NCBI GenBank assembly: GCA_026003895.1
Contig: BPIC01000002.1
Coordinates: forward strand, 124,001 to 188,000
Reading direction: 5' to 3'
Origin: Dehalococcoidia bacterium
Lineage (GTDB): Bacteria; Chloroflexota; Dehalococcoidia; SpSt-223
DNA length: 64,000 nucleotides
The notes under the pieces are model-generated. The model searched no databases and was not told the origin of the DNA. It saw only the letters and a list, made by a program, of their open reading frames with translations. How positions within the stretch are numbered: position 1 is the first letter of the stretch; each line of letters starts with the position of its first letter. The position numbers were made by a program, and so were the translations under genes. This document shows positions 1 through 8,506 of the stretch, piece after piece.

Positions 1-171
1 TCGCTCCCAGTGACGGCCGGGCGCGCCGGGTGGCTGGCGGCGCGGACAGTGCGGCTCGGCGCGGCGGGCGCGGTTGTCGACGAATGGATCGATCTGATTG
101 GCCCGGACGGTCGACGGCAGCCAGTGCGGTTGCCGGGCGTCGTCGAGCCGCTTGGCTGGGCTGGAGAATGA
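1..171 (+). CDS. C-terminal end of a protein cut by the window start
   Basis: The frame is open from base 1 to the TGA at 169-171. It gives about 56 residues with coherent protein character, including the stretch VVDEWIDLIGPDGRRQPVRL. The stop overlaps the next start as ATGA (ATG at 168), which suggests translational coupling with the lytic-transglycosylase-like gene. I do not recognise the family from this tail alone. Confidence 0.55.
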   Translation, partial: SLPVTAGRAGWLAARTVRLGAAGAVVDEWIDLIGPDGRRQPVRLPGVVEPLGWAGE

Positions 172-1043
172 GGATGCGACGTCTGTTGTTCATGCTGGCA
201 GCAGCTGCCATGGTGGCCAGCTTCGCGCTGCCGGCTCCCGTGGAGGAGGCATTCGCAGAGGATTGCGCCGGCACTAATGCCCGCGCCTATCAGCCAACGT
301 ACGCGGACGCGCGTGCGGCGTTCATTCGTGCCTCCGCTGGGCTGCTCGGCGCATCCTACCCGCGCTTGCCATTGCTCCTGACTGGCTATCCGGAGTCCAC
401 CCTCGTCACAGGGTCGGTCCCTTGTCTGCTGCCCCAAGCGATCGGCTGGATTGAGAGCGGTTGGCGGCAAGCCGCCAGCGGAACGGCGCGAGGAAGCGTT
501 GGGCCTGTCCTCACGGGGCGTGGCGGCTGTGGTGTCGGCGTGATGCAGACGTCGACTGGGATGCGATTCGCGGGAGAACTCCCCCGGCCCGTCCAGCTCG
601 CGATCGCCTCCGATTATGTCTATAACATTGCCTATGGAGTGCAGATCCTCGGACAGAAGTGGAACGCTACCCCGACGATCGGCAACGCTGATCCGACGAT
701 CGCCGAGCATTGGTATTACGCGGTCTGGGCCTATAACGCTTGGGGTTGGCGCAATAACCCGAACAATCCGGACTTCCCGTGGCCGCGCCCGACCTACACC
801 GGCTCGCAGCCGGTCGCGAACTACCCCTACCAAGAACTCGTCTTCGGTCTCGCTGCCAATCCTCCGAAGGTGAACGGCGAGCCGCTCTGGCAGGCAGTCC
901 CGCTCTCCTTGCCAGATGCCGGCGCGATCGGGATCTCGCCCGACTCCATCCCCGAGCCGCTGGTTGTCCATCGCACCTACTGCGTCGTGCCGGACCCCTA
1001 TATCCCGGCGGTCGCTGAGCGAACCGGTCTCGATTGGCGCTAA
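168..1043 (+). CDS. Secreted lysozyme-like / lytic transglycosylase-fold protein
   Basis: This is a protein of about 291 residues with a Sec signal peptide: MRMRR, a hydrophobic run, then a cut near AFA-ED at about residue 31. The central part looks like an SLT/lysozyme fold. Glu96 sits in GWIESGW, the position of the catalytic acid, followed by GVGVMQTS and an Ala/Tyr-rich helix containing YNIAYGVQILGQKW. The role, inferred, is peptidoglycan cleavage outside the membrane. ATG 168 was chosen because a GGAG precedes it and the signal peptide starts there; the longer open frame upstream belongs to the preceding gene in another frame. It overlaps comB as TAATG. The C-terminal 100 residues are not recognised. 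Confidence 0.7.
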   Translation: MRMRRLLFMLAAAAMVASFALPAPVEEAFAEDCAGTNARAYQPTYADARAAFIRASAGLLGASYPRLPLLLTGYPESTLVTGSVPCLLPQAIGWIESGWRQAASGTARGSVGPVLTGRGGCGVGVMQTSTGMRFAGELPRPVQLAIASDYVYNIAYGVQILGQKWNATPTIGNADPTIAEHWYYAVWAYNAWGWRNNPNNPDFPWPRPTYTGSQPVANYPYQELVFGLAANPPKVNGEPLWQAVPLSLPDAGAIGISPDSIPEPLVVHRTYCVVPDPYIPAVAERTGLDWR

Positions 1044-1768
1044 TGCGCTGGAATGTCGCGCTCCGGCCAACCGACCCGTTGCCGGATGCGCCGCTCGCGA
1101 TCGTCGTGGATGTCCTCCGTGCGACGACGAGCCTTGTCACCATGCTCGCCAATGGGGCGCGCGAAGTCGCGGTTGCACGAACGCCCGAGACGGCGCTGCG
1201 GTATGGTCGACGGCGTGGCTGGCTGGTCGCCGGCGAGCAGGGCGGGTTCCCGCCTGCCGGGTTTGACTTCGGCAACTCACCAAGTGCCTTCTCTGCTGCG
1301 GCGGTCGGCGGTCGATCGCTGGTGCTCAGCACGACGAACGGCGCTCTCGCCATTCGGATGGCCGCACGTGGCCGGCGGACGCTGATTGGTGCGCTTGCCA
1401 ACCTGACGGCGGTCGCTGCCCGGGCGCTTCAGGCGGGCGACGACGTGCTCATCGTTTGCGCAGGCCACGGCGGCGGCCGCTTTGTCGGGTTGGACGACGT
1501 GTACGTCGCCGGCCGACTGGCGCTGATCGCCGAGGAGGCGGGAGCGCGGCTGTTCGACGGCGCGTCCGTCGCCGCGGCGTGCGCTCGCGCCTACGCGACT
1601 CCTCTTGCTGCGTTCGCGGCCAGCGAACATGGCCGTTCCTTAGCCAAGATCGGGTTGGCCGCCGACCTCGAGTCGTGTGCCCAAACGGACTGGACCGACG
1701 TGGTCCCGGTGGTTCGTCAAGGGAGGCCGCTGCTCGTTACCAACCTGCCGGCCGTTCGCCTGCCTTGA
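1043..1768 (+). CDS. comB: 2-phosphosulfolactate phosphatase family protein (ComB-like)
   Basis: A protein of 241 residues with the ComB family signatures: DVLRATTS near the N-terminus, EQGG followed by FGNSPS in the first third, STTNGA in the middle and CAGHGGGRF further on. Characterised ComB is a Mg-dependent phosphatase that makes sulfolactate in coenzyme M synthesis. In bacteria without coenzyme M the family is common and its true substrate is often unknown, so the function here is by family only. The ATG shares one base with the stop of the upstream gene (TAATG), suggesting an operon. The fold is cytosolic, with no signal peptide. Confidence 0.8.
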   Translation: MRWNVALRPTDPLPDAPLAIVVDVLRATTSLVTMLANGAREVAVARTPETALRYGRRRGWLVAGEQGGFPPAGFDFGNSPSAFSAAAVGGRSLVLSTTNGALAIRMAARGRRTLIGALANLTAVAARALQAGDDVLIVCAGHGGGRFVGLDDVYVAGRLALIAEEAGARLFDGASVAAACARAYATPLAAFAASEHGRSLAKIGLAADLESCAQTDWTDVVPVVRQGRPLLVTNLPAVRLP

Positions 1769-1838
1769 ATCAGCGGATGCTCGCCTCTATACTCGCCGCC
1801 GACTCGACAGTCGAAAGGCGCACGGCTCGGTACCACGC

Positions 1839-2630
1839 ATGAGAGATCTCCACTGTCATATCCTCCCATGCGTCGACGACGGCGCCGAGTCGCTGGAAGA
1901 CGCCCTTGCAATGGCCCGGCTTGCGGCGGATGAAGGGCTGCGGGATATCGTGGCCACCCCGCATCATCACATGCTCGACCAATCCGCCCCTCGGCGCGAG
2001 GTCGAGCGGCGCGTCGCCGAGCTCCAAGCCGCCCTTGATGCTGAAGCTATCCCGCTCACGATCCACCCTGGTTGCGAGGTCTATCTGACACCCGACTCGC
2101 CGAAACAATGGGATGCCGGCGAGTTGATTCCTCTAGCAGGCACCGACTTCCTCCTCGTCGAGACGGCGTTTCATGAGTATCCGTGGTATGTCGAGGAGAC
2201 GATCTTCCACCTTCAGACCCGGGGCGCTCGCATCATCCTCGCTCACCCGGAGCGATACGTCCCGTTTCAGCGTGACCCGTCGCTGCTTGAGGCGCTGGTA
2301 GCGCGTGGGGTGCTCGCGCAGATCACGGCGGCGAGCCTGCTCGGGGCGTTTGGCAAGAGCGCCAAGGCTGCCGCTGAGCTGTTTTTGCAGCGCGACCTCG
2401 TTCACCTCATCGCGACCGATGCCCACCGGCCGGCTGGGAATCGGTCCACCGCGATTGCGCGAGCGCGCCAGCGCGCTGCCGAACTCGTGGGCCAGAAGCG
2501 AGCGTGGGCGATGACCGAGGACCTGCCGGCCGCCATCCTTCGTGGCGAGATCATCGACCTGCCACCGGTAGAGACGCGAGCGAGCGGTTGGGCGTTTTGG
2601 AGGCGGTGGCCGGTCGGGGCGGGCCGATGA
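1839..2630 (+). CDS. CpsB/YwqE-type PHP-domain tyrosine phosphatase
   Basis: A protein of 263 residues of the PHP superfamily. The metal-binding motifs are visible: HCHILPCVDDG at residues 4-14, ATPHHH at about residue 44, a Glu in the GCEVYLTPD stretch, LAHPERY at about residue 137 and TDAHR at about residue 190. This family dephosphorylates tyrosine kinases that control capsule or exopolysaccharide polymerisation. Its position just before dTDP-sugar genes fits a polysaccharide role, but no BY-kinase is present in the window. The stop overlaps the next ATG as ATGA. Confidence 0.85.
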   Translation: MRDLHCHILPCVDDGAESLEDALAMARLAADEGLRDIVATPHHHMLDQSAPRREVERRVAELQAALDAEAIPLTIHPGCEVYLTPDSPKQWDAGELIPLAGTDFLLVETAFHEYPWYVEETIFHLQTRGARIILAHPERYVPFQRDPSLLEALVARGVLAQITAASLLGAFGKSAKAAAELFLQRDLVHLIATDAHRPAGNRSTAIARARQRAAELVGQKRAWAMTEDLPAAILRGEIIDLPPVETRASGWAFWRRWPVGAGR

Positions 2631-3691
2631 AAGGGCTAATCCTTTCGGGCGGCAAGGGGACCCGGCTGCGGCCGCTCACCTACACCGGCGCGAAGCAGCT
2701 CGTCCCGGTCGCGAATAAGCCGGTGCTTTTCTATGCCATCGAAAGCCTCGTCGCCGCGGGAATCACCGAAATCGGCATCGTCGTCGGCGACACCAAGGAC
2801 CAGATCATCGCCGCGGTCGGCGATGGCGCGAAATTTGGCGCGTCCGTCTGTTACATCCAGCAGGATGCGCCGCGTGGGCTCGCCCACGGGGTCAAAATCG
2901 CGCGGCACTTCATTGGCAATGACCGGTTTGTTCTGTTTCTCGGCGACAATTTCCTGCGGGAAGGTATTGGTCGTTTCGTCGACCGTTTTCGGTCGGGCGA
3001 GGCGAATGCCCAGATCCTGCTGTATCATGTCCCGGATCCCCAAAACTTCGGGGTCGCCGAGCTGGACGGCGATCGCGTTGTCCGGCTTGTCGAAAAGCCC
3101 AAGACGCCGCCGAGCGACTTGGCGCTGGTCGGGATTTATTTCTTTGACCAGACCGTGTTTCAGGCGGTGGAGGCGATCCGGCCCTCGTTCCGTGGCGAAT
3201 TGGAGATCACTGACGCAATTCAGTGGCTGGTCGACGCTGGGCTGCGGGTGGACGCCGAGATCCTGACGACGCCGTGGATCGATACCGGCAAAATGGAGGA
3301 TATGCTGGAGGCCAACCGGCTCGTCCTCGAAACGCTCGAGGGTGGTGTCGAGGGCGAGGTGGACGAGACGTCGCGCCTCGTCGGCAAAGTGATTGTCGCG
3401 CCGGGCGCGCGGATCGTCAATAGCCACCTGCGGGGACCGGTGATCGTTGGCGAAAATACCGAGATTGTGAATAGCTTCATCGGCCCGTTCTCGGCGATCG
3501 ATCATGACTGTCGGATCGCGAACAGCGAGATCGAGCACTCGATCGTCTTAGAGCATGCCGTCATTGAGAATTTCCCGACCCGCATTGAAGACAGTTTGAT
3601 CGGCCGCTTTGCGGAGGTCCGCCACGCGCAGGCCAAACCGGTCGCGACCCGGCTGCTGCTTGGCGACCATAGCCGCGTTGGAGTGCCCTAG
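2627..3691 (+). CDS. rmlA: Glucose-1-phosphate thymidylyltransferase, long form (RmlA-like)
   Basis: A protein of 354 residues. The N-terminal Rossmann nucleotidylyltransferase domain carries the signature GGKGTRLRPLT at residues 8-18, the metal-binding FLGDN, and VEKPK. The last 100 residues contain left-handed beta-helix-like hexapeptide repeats (VGKVIVAPGARI, VIVGENTEI). This is the long RmlA form that lies beside sugar-nucleotide genes. It makes dTDP-glucose from dTTP and glucose-1-phosphate and would feed the RmlB encoded downstream. It is translationally coupled to the PHP phosphatase (ATGA overlap). A UTP- or other NTP-specific role cannot be excluded. Confidence 0.85.
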   Translation: MKGLILSGGKGTRLRPLTYTGAKQLVPVANKPVLFYAIESLVAAGITEIGIVVGDTKDQIIAAVGDGAKFGASVCYIQQDAPRGLAHGVKIARHFIGNDRFVLFLGDNFLREGIGRFVDRFRSGEANAQILLYHVPDPQNFGVAELDGDRVVRLVEKPKTPPSDLALVGIYFFDQTVFQAVEAIRPSFRGELEITDAIQWLVDAGLRVDAEILTTPWIDTGKMEDMLEANRLVLETLEGGVEGEVDETSRLVGKVIVAPGARIVNSHLRGPVIVGENTEIVNSFIGPFSAIDHDCRIANSEIEHSIVLEHAVIENFPTRIEDSLIGRFAEVRHAQAKPVATRLLLGDHSRVGVP

Positions 3692-3740
3692 CTGGGCGCT
3701 CCCCCGGGCTCGTTGAAGGCGGGCCGAGATTGGAGTTGCA

Positions 3741-5141
3741 ATGCTGAGGACAACGCTGGTTTACGCCGGGATTGCCGGCAAGGGCTTCAACAGCCTGAAG
3801 CAAGGGATGGATTCCGGCTGGATTGGCCACGGTCTCTGCTCCATCGCTGCCTACGGCAAGAGCCAAGGCTTTCCGATGGATTTGATCGACCTGCGGGCGC
3901 TGCGGGATTGGTCGCACTTCCGCCAAGAAGTTGAAGCGCGTCGCCCGCAGGTCGCCGGGTTCAGCATGATGAGCGTCGACTATAACCCCGTGATGGAGGC
4001 GGTCAAGATCGTCAAAGAGGTCGATCCGTCAATCATCACGGTTGTCGGCGGTCCGCACCCAACGGTGGCAACCGAAGAGTGCGCGAGCAACCCGAATATC
4101 GACTACACGGTTGTGAGCGAAGGCGAGATCACCTTCGCCAATCTGCTGAAAGCCATCGACGAGGGACGTGCGCCGGCAGACCGCGTGCTGCGCGGCATCC
4201 ACCCGGTGCTCGATCAGTTGCCGTTTGCCGACCGAGAGCTCTTCTTGAGCGAGTGGCGGAAATTCGGCTACGACCTCGACTCGCCGGAAGTGCCGTTCAT
4301 CCCCGAGCTGCCCGGCCCCTTCGTCACCATCATCGCTGGGCGTGGCTGCCGCTATACCTGCAATTTCTGCAAGCCGCACGAAGATTTTATGTTCGGCCGC
4401 GGGACACGCCGCCGCAGTGTCGCGAACGTCATCCAAGAACTGAAGGAGCTGCGCGACCGCTACCACTTCAACAGCTTCATGTTCCACGACGACTGCCTGA
4501 CGGAAGACCGCAAGTGGGTCGAGGAATTCTGCGCTGCCTACAAGGCAGAGGGCTTCACCCAGTCGTTCTTTTGCCAAAGCCGGGCCGACATCATCGTCAA
4601 GCACGAAGACATGGTGGCGTTGATGGCGTCGGTCGGTCTGAAGGGCTACTTCATCGGGTTCGAGAGCGGCTCCGACCGGGTGCTGAAGTTCATCCACAAA
4701 GGGACGACGCGCCAGAAGAACCTTGACGCTGCCAAGGTGTGTAAGAAATACGGCTTGTCGATTTGGGCGAACTACATGCTCGGAATCCCGACCGAAACGC
4801 CCGAAGAGACCCGCGAGACAATTTCGATGCTCAAAGAGATCGACCCGGACTACTTCAGCCCCTCGTTCTACACGCCACACCCGGGATCGGACCTCTACGA
4901 CTACTGCATGGAGCATGGCATCTCGACGGTCGCCGATCACAACAGCTTCCGCCGCAACCCGACCGAGACGAAGATCGTCGGGCAGGACATCCAGTTTCTG
5001 ATGTGGGCGCTCGAAGAATCGAAGAAGCGCAAGTTCACAAATCAGCTTCGACGGGACCTCCGGGCAGCCTGGAAGCGCTACGCCTCGCCGAAGAAGGCGA
5101 TCCGGAAGGTGCGGCGGCTGGTGCTTTCGCCGGTCGGCTGA
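3741..5141 (+). CDS. B12-binding radical SAM protein
   Basis: A protein of 466 residues. The N-terminal 150 residues resemble a cobalamin-binding Rossmann domain (GFSMMSVDYNPV, VVGGPHPTVA), but the classic DxHxxG cobalt-ligand motif is not visible. The radical SAM core carries C203-x3-C207-x2-C210 in GCRYTCNFC. Downstream motifs include FIGFESGSD and MLGIPTETPEETRETI, typical of the B4084/hopanoid-type class. The C-terminus is basic (RRDLRAAWKRYASPKKAI). It sits between the RmlA-like and RmlB genes, so an envelope sugar or lipid modification is a reasonable guess, but its substrate is unknown. Confidence 0.8.
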   Translation: MLRTTLVYAGIAGKGFNSLKQGMDSGWIGHGLCSIAAYGKSQGFPMDLIDLRALRDWSHFRQEVEARRPQVAGFSMMSVDYNPVMEAVKIVKEVDPSIITVVGGPHPTVATEECASNPNIDYTVVSEGEITFANLLKAIDEGRAPADRVLRGIHPVLDQLPFADRELFLSEWRKFGYDLDSPEVPFIPELPGPFVTIIAGRGCRYTCNFCKPHEDFMFGRGTRRRSVANVIQELKELRDRYHFNSFMFHDDCLTEDRKWVEEFCAAYKAEGFTQSFFCQSRADIIVKHEDMVALMASVGLKGYFIGFESGSDRVLKFIHKGTTRQKNLDAAKVCKKYGLSIWANYMLGIPTETPEETRETISMLKEIDPDYFSPSFYTPHPGSDLYDYCMEHGISTVADHNSFRRNPTETKIVGQDIQFLMWALEESKKRKFTNQLRRDLRAAWKRYASPKKAIRKVRRLVLSPVG

Positions 5142-5209
5142 CCTATCCTTCAGCCGCTTCATCACCCGCGCCACCCGGGTGAAAGTGAGCACCTCCAGCG
5201 GGGGAGAGT

Positions 5210-6232
5210 GTGAAGCGACTCCTCGTGACCGGCGGAGCCGGGTTTATCGGCAGCAACTGGGTGCGGCTGGCGCTCCAGCGGCCGGACCTCGAGCGGCTGG
5301 TTGTCCTCGACAAGCTGACCTACGCCGGGAATCTCGCGAACCTCGCTGGCCTCGATGCCGATCCGCGCTTTCGCTTCGTTCAAGGCGATATCGCCGATAC
5401 CGAGACCGTCGGGCGCTTGCTCGAGCATGAGCCGGTCGACGCCATCGTGAACTTCGCTGCCGAAAGCCACGTCGACCGCTCGGTCCTCGATCCGTCAGCT
5501 TTTTTGCGCACGAATGTCCACGGCGTCTACGTGTTGCTGGAGGCCTGCCGTGCCTACGGTGTTGGCCGTTTCCTCCAAGTCTCCACCGACGAGGTGTACG
5601 GCGCGGTGCTGGTCGGCCGCTCGACCGAGCGCGATCCCCTCGCGCCGCGCAGCCCCTACTCGGCAGCGAAGGCCGCCGGCGACCTGCTCGCCCTTTCCTA
5701 TCACGCCACCTATGGGCTCGACGTCGTTGTGACACGTGGCGCAAACACGATAGGGCCGTATCAGTATCCCGAGAAGGCGACGCCGCTCTTCATTACCAAC
5801 GCGATCGATGGCGAGCCGCTGCCGATCTATGGAGACGGGAAAGCGATTCGCGACTACCTGTACGTTGACGACCATTGCCGTGCCATCGCGCTTGTCCTCG
5901 ACGCTGGTCAGCCCGGCGAGGTGTATAACGTCGGCAACGATGAGGAAATTGACACGCTTACCCTCGCCGAAGCGATACTTGCCCTCCTTGACCGGCCGCG
6001 CTCGCTGATCCGGCTGGTCGAGGACCGGCCCGGCCACGATCGACGTTATGCCGTCGACAGTACCAAACTGCGGGCCCTTGGCTGGCGACCCGAGCGCGAC
6101 TTCGAGTCGACCATCGCGGCGACGGTGGAGTGGTATCGCCAAAATGAAGCGTGGTGGCGACCGATCCGCAACGGTGAATTTCGCGAGTTCTACCAGCGTC
6201 TTTATGGCAAGCGGCTCGGCATCAGCGAGTAG
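5210..6232 (+). CDS. rmlB: dTDP-glucose 4,6-dehydratase
   Basis: An extended SDR of 340 residues with NAD-binding TGGAGFIGSNWVR at the N-terminus, NFAAESHVDRS, STDEVYG, and the catalytic Tyr-x3-Lys as YSAAK. These are diagnostic of RmlB, which converts dTDP-glucose to dTDP-4-keto-6-deoxyglucose. GTG 5210 is preceded by GGGGGAG. It acts with the RmlA-like enzyme two genes upstream. RmlC and RmlD are not in the window, so the final sugar may not be rhamnose. Confidence 0.92.
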   Translation: MKRLLVTGGAGFIGSNWVRLALQRPDLERLVVLDKLTYAGNLANLAGLDADPRFRFVQGDIADTETVGRLLEHEPVDAIVNFAAESHVDRSVLDPSAFLRTNVHGVYVLLEACRAYGVGRFLQVSTDEVYGAVLVGRSTERDPLAPRSPYSAAKAAGDLLALSYHATYGLDVVVTRGANTIGPYQYPEKATPLFITNAIDGEPLPIYGDGKAIRDYLYVDDHCRAIALVLDAGQPGEVYNVGNDEEIDTLTLAEAILALLDRPRSLIRLVEDRPGHDRRYAVDSTKLRALGWRPERDFESTIAATVEWYRQNEAWWRPIRNGEFREFYQRLYGKRLGISE

Positions 6233-6235
6233 CGG

Positions 6236-7138
6236 CTACTTGACTTGGCGAAACTCCACATAGATCGTTTGCCGGCCGGTTGACGACCGGCAGTCGCCGG
6301 CCGTCGTTTCCACCACGATCGGAGGTGAGAAGGGTTGCCCGCCCGGCGCCAGCGCCTGAACTTGCCACCGGCCGGCGTCCGGGCCTTGCGCCAGTGTCAC
6401 CTCGTAGGAGCCGTCGGCGCGGCTCGGCAAGCCGAGGACCGGTGCGGCGTCCTTATGCAGAGGCACGACCCGCACGACGTTTCCGGAGACGCCGCGTCCC
6501 GTCTTGTCGACGAATCGCCCCCGAATTTCGGTCGCGGCGCAGTTCGGCGCCCCGTAGCTGCGCTCGACCGCGAACGGATGCGTTGGGGTTGGCGTCTTCG
6601 GTGGCTCGCGCGTGGCTGTCGGGACGCGCGTCTCGGTCGGAGTTGGCGAGGGAACGGGCGTCTCGGTCGGGCGCGGTGTCGGGCTCGTGACGACCCGCGG
6701 CGTTGGCGTCTCGCGGGGGCGCGGCTGCTCTGGCTCTGGCGGAACGGCAAACGGAGTCACGACTGGGCGCGGGTTGCGCACTTGCACATCGGGCGTCGGC
6801 GGCTCAGGTGGCGGAACAACCGGTAGGGCGGGCGTGGGCTCCGGTGGCGTGGTGGGCACGAAGGTTGGAACGGCGATCGTCGGCAGGATGAAGCGTGGGA
6901 TCATCAGTGGCGTTGGGGCGCTCGCCGGCTCGGTTGCCGTCGCCTCTGGTGGCGCGGCCACCGGGTTGCTCGTCACCGGCGGGCGCGGCGGTGTGGCGCT
7001 TGGGGTTGGGAAGACGCCGAGACCAAGCGCCGGATCGTCAGGCAGCGCTCGACCTCGGCCGCAGCCGCTCAGCAGCAGGGCCAGCACCCAGAGAATTGGC
7101 CAGAATCGTCCCACGACACCCAGCGATCGCCCGCACAC
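6236..7138 (-). CDS. Pro/Thr-rich lipoprotein with C-terminal beta-sandwich
   Basis: A protein of 300 residues. The N-terminus is a lipoprotein signal with lipobox LLSGC (Cys at about residue 26). Residues 35-190 are a low-complexity Pro/Thr/Glu linker with repeated PTPTE/PTPRP units, typical of an extended wall-spanning stalk. The last 100 residues form a carboxypeptidase-regulatory-like beta domain with two Cys (NCAATEIRGRF and GDCRSS) that could pair. It is convergent with rmlB, only 3 bases apart. A surface-anchored role is inferred; the ligand is unknown. Confidence 0.65.
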   Translation of the reverse strand: MCGRSLGVVGRFWPILWVLALLLSGCGRGRALPDDPALGLGVFPTPSATPPRPPVTSNPVAAPPEATATEPASAPTPLMIPRFILPTIAVPTFVPTTPPEPTPALPVVPPPEPPTPDVQVRNPRPVVTPFAVPPEPEQPRPRETPTPRVVTSPTPRPTETPVPSPTPTETRVPTATREPPKTPTPTHPFAVERSYGAPNCAATEIRGRFVDKTGRGVSGNVVRVVPLHKDAAPVLGLPSRADGSYEVTLAQGPDAGRWQVQALAPGGQPFSPPIVVETTAGDCRSSTGRQTIYVEFRQVK

Positions 7139-7245
7139 ACCAGACTACCGGAAGCTCGGCCGTTGGGCCAGCACTTAAGCAAGCGACACTTTCGGAGCGC
7201 TATCGCCTCGGGCGGCTATACTGGCCGCGCGAACGCGGAGGACGC

Positions 7246-8166
7246 ATGACGATCGAGGTGCCGCCGTATCTGCCGCCCCCGCACGTGACGCCTTATCTCC
7301 AGCGGATGCTGCCAATCGCCGAGGAGATGCTGCGCGACGCCGAAGCGTTTCATGAGGACGACGGCGTTGATTTGCGTCCGCAGTCGCTGGGCTATGACAC
7401 TGGTCTGGCGCGCGGGTTCAAGGCGCCGCACCGGACGGCGAAACTCGAGCGTTTTGTCCCCGGCAGCTCGTCGATCTTCGGGCGGGTGCACGCCCAGACG
7501 TTTACCGCCCAAGCGGCCGATGGCTACGATATTCCGAACCTGTTCTTGGAATGGGCCGAGCTCGATGACACGCTTTCGGCGGTGATTGACCTGTTTCCGG
7601 CCTACGATCTGGCGTTGAACGAGGAGTATCGTAAGCGGGTCTATGACCCGCTCGAGCCAATCTGGGAGGAATTCCGGCGCTTTGCCGGGGCGGGCTATCA
7701 CCAGAACATGTTTCGCTTCGTGCGCGCCTTCGCCTCACCGGTGTACATCGGCTATCACCTCCCCAAAACTCCCGCCAATGTCGAGCGCTGTCTGGCCGTT
7801 CACGAGGCGTATTTTCGTCACTGGTTGCGGCTTGTCCAGCAGGCCGAGCCGGTCGACGATCCGGAGCGCGCCGCCTCCGCCGCGCGGCGCAAACGTGCCA
7901 TGATTGGCGCGATGCTCAGTCAGGCCACCGACATCAATGACCTCGTCCCTCAACTGATTGGCTGGGACCGGGCGCGGATCATGGGGCCGGTGACCGCGAA
8001 GGGTTTTTCCGCCGGCGGAGCGTGGGACCACCGGGCTCGACCGGCTGCTCGCTGCCGAACCCGTGGTCATCGCCGGGGGGGCGAGCGATGCGTCCCAGCG
8101 CTTCGCTGCGGCGCTTCAGGTCGGCCTACGCGAAGCTCCCCCGCTGATCCCTCCAGAGTGGGATGA
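7246..8166 (+). CDS. Red chlorophyll catabolite reductase-like (FDBR superfamily) protein, frame probably broken near 8004
   Basis: ATG 7246 follows a strong GGAGG. Residues 90-250 resemble plant red chlorophyll catabolite reductase: FLEWAELDDTLSAVIDLFP followed by DLALNEEYRKRVYD parallels the plant segment around 'LDLPHRKDLVLNPDYLKEYY'. The FVRAFASPVY strand and a C-terminal RRKRAM...INDLVPQLIG helix also match. That family reduces an open-chain tetrapyrrole with ferredoxin. After about residue 253 the frame becomes implausible and Arg-rich. Removing one T from the run at 8004-8008 would read straight into the SCP2-like segment (KGFPPAERGTTGLDRLL), giving one protein of 419 residues. The substrate in this organism is unknown. 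Confidence 0.5.
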   Translation: MTIEVPPYLPPPHVTPYLQRMLPIAEEMLRDAEAFHEDDGVDLRPQSLGYDTGLARGFKAPHRTAKLERFVPGSSSIFGRVHAQTFTAQAADGYDIPNLFLEWAELDDTLSAVIDLFPAYDLALNEEYRKRVYDPLEPIWEEFRRFAGAGYHQNMFRFVRAFASPVYIGYHLPKTPANVERCLAVHEAYFRHWLRLVQQAEPVDDPERAASAARRKRAMIGAMLSQATDINDLVPQLIGWDRARIMGPVTAKGFSAGGAWDHRARPAARCRTRGHRRGGERCVPALRCGASGRPTRSSPADPSRVG

Positions 8167-8506
8167 GCTGGTCGCCGTCGTGCTGCCCGACGGAGGGGTG
8201 GTTTCCATCCGCTTTCGTGACGGGCAAGTGACGGTGCGATGCGGCCTCGAGGGCGAGCCGGACCATGTGCTGCGGCAATCGCTTGGGGACCTCGGTGATG
8301 CCATCACCGATCGGATCGCGTTCCCAGCGCTTTGGACACGGCTGGCCGAGCCGTCCAACCGCGACGCCGTCCTCAAGGGCAATGGTCTCAAGTTGGTGTA
8401 TCTCTATCAAGCGACGCGGCAGGCCTACCGTGAGAATTCACGCTCGCGCGCCGAGCTGGACGAACTGCTCGAGGCGAGGCTCGCCAGCGAAAGAGGGAAG
8501 GAATGA
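8063..8506 (+). CDS. SCP2-like domain protein, possibly the C-terminal half of the preceding gene
   Basis: From GTG 8063 this gives 147 residues. The central VVLPDGGVVSIRFRDGQVTV and the helix-rich end with NGLKLVYLYQATRQAY recall sterol-carrier-protein-2-type lipid-binding domains, but the match is weak. There is no Shine-Dalgarno before the GTG, and the reading frame continues upstream to 7994 with good codon character. I think it is the second domain of the preceding protein, separated by a one-base insertion. It overlaps the next gene as ATGA at 8503. Confidence 0.45.
   Translation: MVIAGGASDASQRFAAALQVGLREAPPLIPPEWDELVAVVLPDGGVVSIRFRDGQVTVRCGLEGEPDHVLRQSLGDLGDAITDRIAFPALWTRLAEPSNRDAVLKGNGLKLVYLYQATRQAYRENSRSRAELDELLEARLASERGKE

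Noticed and set aside
667..1401. Long open frame on the minus strand across the first two genes
   Set aside because: It is Arg/Ser/Pro-rich, has no domain, and mirrors the codons of the plus-strand genes.
6612..7178. Plus-strand Gly/Val-rich frame opposite the lipoprotein
   Set aside because: It is the complement of Pro/Thr repeats; the minus-strand frame has a lipobox and a folded C-terminal domain.
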